Source: Pohlia nutans (lineage: Eukaryota; Streptophyta; Bryopsida; Bryales; Mniaceae). Taken from it: DNA of 64,000 bases. Below the pieces are notes generated by a model. The model was given only the letters and a program-made list of their open reading frames with translations, searched no databases and was not told where the DNA came from. This document shows, piece by piece, positions 56,930-64,000 of the stretch. Within the stretch, counting starts at the first letter, position 1. Each line of letters starts with the position of its first letter. The stretch is taken from NCBI GenBank assembly GCA_022496805.1, contig CM040094.1:6409501-6473500 (forward strand), read 5' to 3'. Both the position numbers and the translations under genes were made by a program.

Positions 56930-58700
56930 CATTTGTTACGTGGGCAAGAGACATCTCGATGGACATGGTCTCATTTATTAATTATATGACTAAAGACATG
57001 GCAATAAGTTTGGTTGACATGCATTAACTCGATTAATTGTTGTGTGGCCAAATGCATGATTATAAGCGTGGCCAAAAGGCGCGGAGGACGGTAAGTTTGG
57101 AAAATATACATCATCTTTATTGTTACGTTTGCACGACTAAAAGTATGATGATAAATTATTTGTTCAATAAATATGACAATAAATTAAAAAAATTGGCTCA
57201 ATTATTTGTTCTAGAGGCATAACACTTATAGCTACTATTTATGAACAATCATAGTCTCAATATTTTTTCATGTTCTCAGAAGACCCAATTGGGCTTTGAA
57301 CTCTTTATAAGATGCCGAAAAGGCCAAAGTGTCCGTAGACAAGATACAATGTGAGGAGTCAAAAAGCAAAATAGGAAAGACGCCACTTTCGCATTCATGT
57401 TGCCATAGAGAGAAAAATTGAGCACGTGTGAAAGAACTTTATAGAAAGGTTACATCACTAAAAACTCTACCCTAAAATGTTGACTATAGGCTCGCGACTC
57501 CTTCACATACCCTGTAAGCGTCGAGAATCCACAGTTGGGACCTATTTTCACAAATATGAATTTTTCTAAACCTACAACCTAAGGTCATCACTAGAATTAG
57601 CATAGTGACATTTGGCAACATGCATAGAGATAATTTATATGATCTCAAGTATCATTGTAAATGTCGTCAATAAACGTGATTTGTCACATATTTGTTGCTC
57701 GGGGGGTGCACTATACTAAACATGTACGAGTATACGTGAGTGCACAGAAGGGGTATTAATTTGAACACTACCATATTACGTATACATACAATAAACACAT
57801 TTACAGCTAAAAATATTCACGTATACTTACACTAAACGTATATTTAAAACGGAATACATCTGTATACTAAGGTATTTTAGACATACAACCTCTTGTATAC
57901 AGGGGGTTTTTAGAAGGGTCATGAACGCACGTGATTCTCAAACATAATGTAGAGTGCACCCCCCGAGATTTGTTGCGTGGCCAACATACATGATAGTAAA
58001 TGCAACCAAAAAACATAGTTTCTTTTACTTTTACTAATTATATAGCCAAATGTACGACAATAAGCTTGGTGAACATGCATTGGGTCAATTAAGTGTTGTG
58101 TGGCCAAATGCACTATAGTAACTCTCGCCATAAAACATGGTCTTTGTATACTTTTTGTATAGTCAATTGCATGATGATAAGTTTGGCAAACACACATTGG
58201 CTCGATTGTTCCATTTTGAATGGTTAATATATAACATTAAGTTTGGTGAACATGCATTGGCTCAATTATTTTCTCCCATGCCAAAGACATAACGATATTG
58301 CCATTAGTGAACATGCATTGGCTCAATTATTTTCTCCCATGCCAAAGACATAACGATATTGCCATTAGTGAACATGCATTATCTTATTTATTGTCGTTAA
58401 TACAGTTAGTTGCTACCTAGTGAACATACATTGTCTCATTTATATGTCACTAATGTTTAGTTGCTATATGGTGAACAAACATTGTTTAGATTATTTGTCA
58501 TGTTTGTTAAAGTCATAACGGTATCTACCACTAGCGAACATGCATCGTCTTATTTATTTGTTGCAAACAATTTTTGCAACAACTGGTGAACGTGTATTGT
58601 CTCAATTATTTGTCGCAATGCTAAAAACACAACGATTACCGTTGCCAAAGATATGACGATAAGCCTATGTAGAATACACGATAGTAAGTATGGAAAATAC
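56930..58700. repeat. Degenerate satellite of about 60-90 bp units, interrupted by a MITE
   Basis: The phrases 'gtgaacatgcattggctcaatta', 'gtggccaaatgca(t/c)...ata(a)gt' and 'aaagacataacgatattgcc' recur at least ten times with drift. Two adjacent 61-bp units (about 58245-58305 and 58306-58366) are essentially identical, so local amplification is recent. Confidence 0.75.
57698..57967. mobile_element. hAT-like MITE (270 bp) with 8-bp target duplication inside the satellite
   Basis: Termini CTCGGGGGGTGCACT and AGTGCACCCCCCGAG are inverted. ATTTGTTG occurs at 57690-57697 and 57968-57975. An 8-bp duplication points to hAT. The ends are not the commonest hAT ends, so class is provisional. Confidence 0.75.
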
Positions 58701-59640
58701 ACATTAACTCAATTACGTGTCGTGCCGCCAAAAAAAAATGGAGCATTGAATACAACATAGGGTTTCAAGAGCTTATCATTTACCAAAGTCTTGTTTTTAT
58801 AGGTGAAATCGTTTAAAAAAAGAAGCCTGTAAATCAGGATCTAAATCTTACATACAATGTTATGACGAAGGTTGTTTGGGCACTTTGTTACAAATCAAGT
58901 TCTTATATACACGCAAATTTTGATTCAAATCTGGTGAAAAACAAAATCACTATCCTCATACCGATAGTGGTTGACATTACAAAAGAATTCAAGCTTCCGA
59001 AAGGCAAAACACTAATATAATAATATTAAAAAATCAAAAGAATTTACAAACAATATTAAAAATAAAATATGGCGTGACATAATTTTGACCACGTTAGATT
59101 GAATTTTAAAATTGTTTTTTTGTTGAAAATTTTAAAATTTTAAAATTATTATTTTATTAATTTTGCATGACAATTTGACTGAATTAGCAGCCTTTTGGAG
59201 GCCTGATTTTTTTTTAATGGTAAAAAATCCATCCTGTAAGGTAGAAATTGGATTTCAATTGAAACCTCTTGATAATGATCCTTTCTCCAGGAATATCCTG
59301 CACACTTGTGTAACTGTCATTGACTGCAGCACACTTGTCACACATTCAAACTATGGCATGGTGAGAAAGAGTTTGGGACCCAAGGAGGTCAGAGTGGTAC
59401 AGAGGAGTTTGAGTAGTATCCAGAGGAAGTACCACTCATGTCCCACCCGCATGCAAAACTCGGCCCCAGTTCCACCAGGAGTCAAGATGGCAGACCTGGT
59501 GAATCTACAACCCCCGTAGAGTCGAGGAAAACAGGGCAGGAATGAGGACAGTACAAGTGTACTTGGGGCCTTCAAAAGCGGAGTGTTGCCAGTTCCAAGA
59601 GTGAATCAATAAATAATCTAAAGGAAAAAAAAGAAGCGGT
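58701..59640. other. Intergenic DNA with an unassigned open stretch (59163-59519)
   Basis: A 118-codon plus-strand frame without a clear ATG context and a 74-codon minus frame overlap here. Neither has a motif I recognise, although base composition is more gene-like (59270-59530) than the surroundings. Confidence 0.3.
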
Positions 59641-59647
59641 GACCGAC

Positions 59648-59881
59648 CTGGATCAGGGAAGGGAGAACCAACCCCCACACTGGGACCTGTCATTTTTCTG
59701 GTTTTCTCATTTTGGGGGTCTAGGTGATTTTTTTGGAAATTTTAATTCTATATTTGGGATCTGCGACCCCAAGTTAATGGAGGACGACCCACCATGTTCA
59801 AAAACAGGGGAAATTTTTTGTTTTTGTTTTTTTATCTTTGGTCCTAGTGTGGGGGTTGGTTCTCCCAATTCCCTGGATCAG
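59648..59881. mobile_element. MITE with about 40-bp inverted termini
   Basis: 'gggagaaccaacccccacac' near 59659 pairs with 'tgtgggggttggttctccca' near 59849, with further pairing to CTGGATCAGG/CCTGGATCAG at the ends. Interior low complexity. Confidence 0.75.
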
Positions 59882-60189
59882 CTGGTATGAATAGTAATAA
59901 TAATAATTTCATATTGCTTAAATATCCTCGCTACACTAAATAGGTAGATTAGTGTTAGATAATTACAAGATTTAAAAATATTATAGATTTTTACACTCGA
60001 CAAAAAAAATTACCAAAGACATTGATTCCAATACTATTGAAAGATCCCCATCTTGACCAATATAGAGGGTAAAAAAATTGGTCAACAGTAAAAACTTACA
60101 ACATGTTTATGTAAATTAGTGTATCTAACACTAATCTACCTATTTAGTGTACTTATACTGTAAATAACCCACTCACGGTAATTTCAATT

Positions 60190-61190
60190 CTCGCTACACC
60201 AAAATCACCATGTACTGTGTGCCCCAAGGTATTACTAATACTTACTTTTTCAAAATACTATGACCAAATTGGATCAAAATTCATTTCAATGGATGAGAAT
60301 CTGTGCAAATGGATGAATGTACCCACACCATTCACCCACCCACAATATATAGTGATTTCAGTGTACACCGAAATTACCATATATTGTAGCCCCCGGTATT
60401 TAAGAAAGGATTTATTAATAATTAAAATTTCAAAATATTGTGACAAATTTCATCCAAATTAGATGAAAATCTATTAAAATGGATGAGAATATGTCCAAAT
60501 GGATGAATATACCCACACCATCCACCCACCCACAGTATATGATGATTTTGGTGCGGTATTTAAAAGAGGCTTTACTAATCCTTACTTTTTCAAAATATTG
60601 TGGTAACGAATTCATCCAAAGTGGATGGAAATTTGTTTAAATGAATGAGAATTTGTCCTAATGGATGAATGTACCCACACCATTCACCCACCCACATTAT
60701 ATGTTGATTTTGGTGCACACCAAAATCACCATATATTGTGGCCCACAATATTTACAAAAGCCTATACTAATCATTATTTTTTCAAAATCTTTTGGAAAAT
60801 TTCACTCAAATTGGATTAAAATTTGTAAAAATAGATGAACGTACCCGCACCATTCACCCACCCACAATATATGGTGATTTTGGTGCATCACCATATATTG
60901 TCGCCCACAGTATTTAAGAGAGGCTTTACTAATAATTGTGGTAAATTTCATCTAAATTGGATGGAAATTTGTTTAAATGGATGAGTGTACCCACACCATT
61001 CACCCACCCACAGTATTTACGAAAGCCTTTTCTAATTAAAAAAAGTTCAAAATATTGTGGAAATTTTCATCCAAATAGGGTTAAAATTTGTTAAAATGGA
61101 GGAGAATCTGTCCAAATGGATGAATGTACCGTGCCATTCACACACCCACAGAATATGGCGATCTCAGTGTATTAATAGTGGAAACAGCCT
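60190..61190. repeat. Tandem array of MITE M units (about 5-6 units of 130-190 bp)
   Basis: Each unit runs from 'caccaaaatcaccatatatt' through 'tttcatccaaattggatg' and 'atggatgaatgtacccacac' to 'cccacagtatatggtgattt'. Starts occur near 60198, 60368, 60550 (partial), 60717, 60888 and 61008 (partial). Solitary copies exist at 24345 and 53285. Confidence 0.85.
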
Positions 61191-61450
61191 GAAATGAATA
61201 TTATATGGGGGCCAGAGATAAGAGGGGATGACATCATGGCTTTAGTTGGGCTTTGCATGGGTCGCAGGGAACTGATATTTGGGCATCAAGCAGCATCGGA
61301 ACCAATCAGGGCCCCTGGTGTAGCATGCTCCGCCACGTCGGCATGCATTGCATGCCACGGGCTTTACCTGCCCGGGCCGGTTATCGGGGGCCGGTTCTCT
61401 TTTCATTCCTCCACCCGGACTGAGTTCAATCCGGAGAAATTATAAGTAAG
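61191..61450. other. GC-richer segment with promoter-like motifs, no gene assigned
   Basis: Contains CCAAT near 61301, 'gccacgtcggc' (ACGT core) near 61332 and the RY-like CATGCATTGCATG near 61342. An 83-codon frame overlaps it without recognisable motifs. Confidence 0.3.
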
Positions 61451-61734
61451 GAAATTATTTTTCATTCAGTCGGGGTTTGAAATAATGAAGTTTTGTTGTA
61501 TGGAAAAATGAGAACAAATAAATTTCACTTTGTTGTGACATTTTAGTGCAGTTTAGGGTTTAGGGGTACCATTGAACATTGGAAGGGGATTGTGTAATTA
61601 GACAAGTGTCCAATATATTAAATAATTTGGATAGAATATTCCAACAATATCCATGCATATTTTAAAAATATGCTTGGTTAATAGACCATGTCAACATCGT
61701 GTTTGATACTTTGTCTCTTGTACTGGTTGAATAA

Positions 61735-61970
61735 GACAACCTTGACAATTCTAAGACTTTATTCTTTATTACGGTGATGTAGAAAGACAACTCTGACAAT
61801 TCTAGGAGTTTAAATAAGACAACCTTGACAGTTCTAAAACTTTATTCTTTATTACGGTGATGTAGAAAGACAAATCTGACAATTCTAGGAGTTTATTCTC
61901 TATTACAGTGATGTTGAAAGACAACTCTAACAGTTCGAGAACTTTATTCTTTATTACAGTGATGAGGAAA
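61735..61970. repeat. 51-bp tandem repeat, five units
   Basis: The unit starts 'gacaa(c/a)(c/t)(c/t)tgaca(a/g)ttct' and ends 'attac(g/a)gtgatgtagaaa'. Unit 2 is truncated to about 32 bp. Confidence 0.85.
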
Positions 61971-61999
61971 CCTTGTACTACTTATCAACTTTTCAATTG

Positions 62000-62900
62000 G
62001 AAGATTTTGCATGGATAGAAGACAAAATGTAAAAGGCTTTTGTCATCGTACAACATAATATATTGTAGACAGGACCTTTAAAATGTTGTGGTTGTTATGG
62101 GCTTTACAATGGAATATATTTCTCATTTAGTTACAAATAAAATAAAAGCGAGGAGGTTTTTTTTGAAGGATTTTCTTTTGGAATTTAATTGTTTCTTCTA
62201 TTTATAATACTGCCCTCTGTAGTTGCGTTGTGTGATTATCATAAATGTTATCAAATATTTTCTTCAACATACATAGTACTATTAGTTAAGAAATCTTCAT
62301 CCCCTTTATTGGTTTATTTTAGAGGGCTATGAAAAAAAATCTAAACTTCCAAAAATTAATTAGAGCTATTTTAAAAAAATACGATGAAACTTGTTTTGTT
62401 TTGCAATAGACTTTATATTTATTTTGAACCAACTACACGTTAATTCCATTTTGTGACTACAATATATCAACTATTCCATTTTGAGATAAGCAATTATTTA
62501 GTAGTGAAAATTACACACTAATATTGTCTACAAAGATCCGTCTGTCAAATCATTCCAATTTTTTTCTTTCCATCTCCTTTTTCACTCTCATACGCCTCAT
62601 CAAAGCACTAAATTGATTCCCTTTTGTACTTACACCAACAATATTTAATATTTCAAAATGTTTTACTTTTACTACCAATACACATCACATTTCAAAATAT
62701 ATTACCATTAAAAAAAATTGAACCCACAAAAGGGGTGTGAGAGAAAGACAATAAAAATCTAATTTTTATATTTTGAAATGTTTTTTTGGGTGTAAATTGA
62801 GTTTTTGCCCACATATTAGATGCCAACAACAACCATTTTTCATCAACATTCTTGCTCCCATGGTTTTTTCTTCATTTTTATGCTAATCACATAAATGATA
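62000..62900. other. AT-rich intergenic DNA, nothing recognised
   Basis: No supported feature. Confidence 0.4.
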
Positions 62901-62901
62901 C

Positions 62902-62906
<5 letters not shown>

Positions 62907-62990
<84 letters not shown>
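62907..62990. repeat. (TA)n microsatellite, about 41 units
   Basis: Uninterrupted TA dinucleotides. Confidence 0.97.
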
Positions 62991-62997
<7 letters not shown>

Positions 62998-63044
62998 CTT
63001 TGCAATTGAAAACTTTAAACAAACAAACTTTTTACATGTAAAAG

Positions 63045-63245
63045 TCAAAGAAGTTCAAATTAAACCTCATAGTATTTTAGAAAATTTGAGTAGGTCCAAT
63101 CTGAACTTCTTTTATTCATTATTTTTTTACCAACACATATAATATTCTTCACTAATCCAAGTAGTACAAAATTTGGTCCCATCTAAATGATATTTTTCAT
63201 ACTACAATCAATTAAATTTTTCATTTTAAAACCATAAATCCCACT
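63045..63245. repeat. TTAA MITE subfamily P1, degraded copy
   Basis: 'gaagttcaaattaaacctca', 'gagtaggtccaatctgaact', 'accaacacat' and 'aaatttggtcccatct' follow the P1 order. Termini are lost. Confidence 0.65.
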
Positions 63246-63299
63246 TCCGTCATTCACTCAAATTTGAAACAAATGGTGCCTTGATGACTTAAGGGTTTT

Positions 63300-63931
63300 T
63301 TAATTTTTTCTTCCTAATTTCGGGGGTGGGACTAGAGAAGAGACGTTTGCTACCTTTTTGAGGCAACGGAGAGGGGGGCAGGCAGGAAGAATGAAAAGGG
63401 CCGATGCGCTTTTGGATGAAATAAGTGGATGAAAATCATCCATGTTCATTCGTTCAGTCAGTCCCAGCCCCTTCCCCATCGTCCACCCCGGGTGCAGGCT
63501 GGCCTGATCATCAGAGAGGCAAGCAAAACTCTCACCAAAACTCCTCCGTGCGTCGTCGACTAAGAAGTTTTCTGTTATCGAAAGAAAGATGCGAGTAGTG
63601 TTGCTGCTAGATGCTAGTATCAATCACCACCAGCAGCACGGGGCGCTGGTGATGGCAGCGATGCAGACGGAGGGCCGCCACGATGGCTATGGGCGACCAC
63701 CCTGGGCTGACTGATTCGCAGCTCACCAAGCTAGCAACTTAACCCTCACTCACTCACTCACTCACTCATCCGTAACTTAGTCCCTTCCTTTAGCAACACA
63801 CAAACACACAGACTGATAGATAGATACACACACAGACAGACACTCAGCTGCAGAAAGAGAAACGAGTAGAAACCAAGTTGAGAGTAGAAAACAAACAAAC
63901 CAACACACACAAACCGTGGGAGAGCTGTGAG
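63300..63931 (+). promoter_or_regulatory. GC-richer leader-like region upstream of a possible gene start
   Basis: Composition changes sharply from AT-rich to balanced. It holds a (CACT)n run (63744-63768) and CA/GA-rich, stop-poor sequence typical of plant 5' leaders. Open stretches occur on both strands (for example minus 63300-63623), with no recognisable motif. Confidence 0.35.
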
Positions 63932-64000
63932 ATGCATCGGGACCGTTGCGGGGGCGTAGCAGCAGAAGCAGCAGCAGCAGAAGCAGAAGCTGAAGTTCAC
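63932..64000 (+). CDS. Possible start of a protein-coding gene, cut by the window end
   Basis: The ATG at 63932 opens a frame of 23 codons to the edge (MHRDRCGGVAAEAAAAEAEA then EVH), an Ala/Glu-rich N-terminus encoded by a GCAGCAGAA-type repeat. The C/A-rich upstream leader supports a gene start. The product cannot be identified. Confidence 0.3.
   Translation, partial: MHRDRCGGVAAEAAAAEAEAEVH

Noticed and set aside
59163..59519. A 118-codon gene
   Set aside because: No ATG in good context, no motif and no splice signals could be supported; kept only as an unassigned open stretch.
60190..61190. A CRISPR-like array
   Set aside because: Units are tandem copies of a MITE with no short conserved repeat separated by unique spacers, in eukaryotic DNA.

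Overview
The window is eukaryotic nuclear DNA from a plant. It is AT-rich, its genes have spliced exons with GT/AG introns, and the genes and gene fragments are plant-type: a monofunctional enoyl-CoA hydratase like Arabidopsis ECHIA, a probable plastid alpha/beta-hydrolase-fold protein, a RAB6/RABH GTPase tail, an ELP3 N-terminus and a PPR fragment. The transposon mix (Stowaway, CACTA, TNA-target Tourist-like, pogo-like and abundant TTAA-flanked elements) and the repeat-filled introns would fit a non-flowering land plant, but that is inference and I cannot name the species.

Layout. 1-6.6 kb: repeats, a TNA-target MITE, a decayed LINE tail with an RNase H domain, and TTAA elements. 6587-10386: a complete pogo/Tc1-like transposon with 22-bp terminal inverted repeats, TA target duplication, a 612-aa transposase on the minus strand, a large foldback and a captured PPR gene piece. 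10.5-11.1 kb: an unrecognised acidic reading frame with in-frame stops. 11.6-19.1 kb: TTAA elements, a SINE, Stowaway-like and CACTA foldbacks, and a triple-nested MITE stack. 19.15-25.3 kb: the enoyl-CoA hydratase gene (four coding exons plus a likely 5'UTR exon). 25.6-27.9 kb: large TTAA elements. 29.99-31.37 kb: ELP3 and RAB6 gene pieces whose intact splice sites join in frame. 32.1-33.4 kb: a nested MITE. 36.0-41.4 kb: the alpha/beta-hydrolase-fold gene (four coding exons plus a likely 5'UTR exon). 41.4-43.3 kb: three diverged copies of its 3'UTR carrying datable insertions. 43.3-63.2 kb: gene-poor repeats, including a MITE-derived tandem array and a 60-90-bp-type satellite. 63.3-64.0 kb: a GC-richer stretch that may be the 5' end of a gene cut by the window edge.

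The most striking theme is a swarm of about 20 non-autonomous elements of the form TTAA-CCCYTWAR...YTWARGGG-TTAA in at least seven subfamilies. Related empty sites inside the same window support exact insertion at TTAA, with insertions into each other's termini. No matching transposase is present. The second theme is gene-piece mobility: a PPR fragment inside a transposon and an ELP3-RAB6 in-frame junction. The two intact host genes are unrelated in function and share no operon-like arrangement; both introns and flanks have been built up by transposon insertion.
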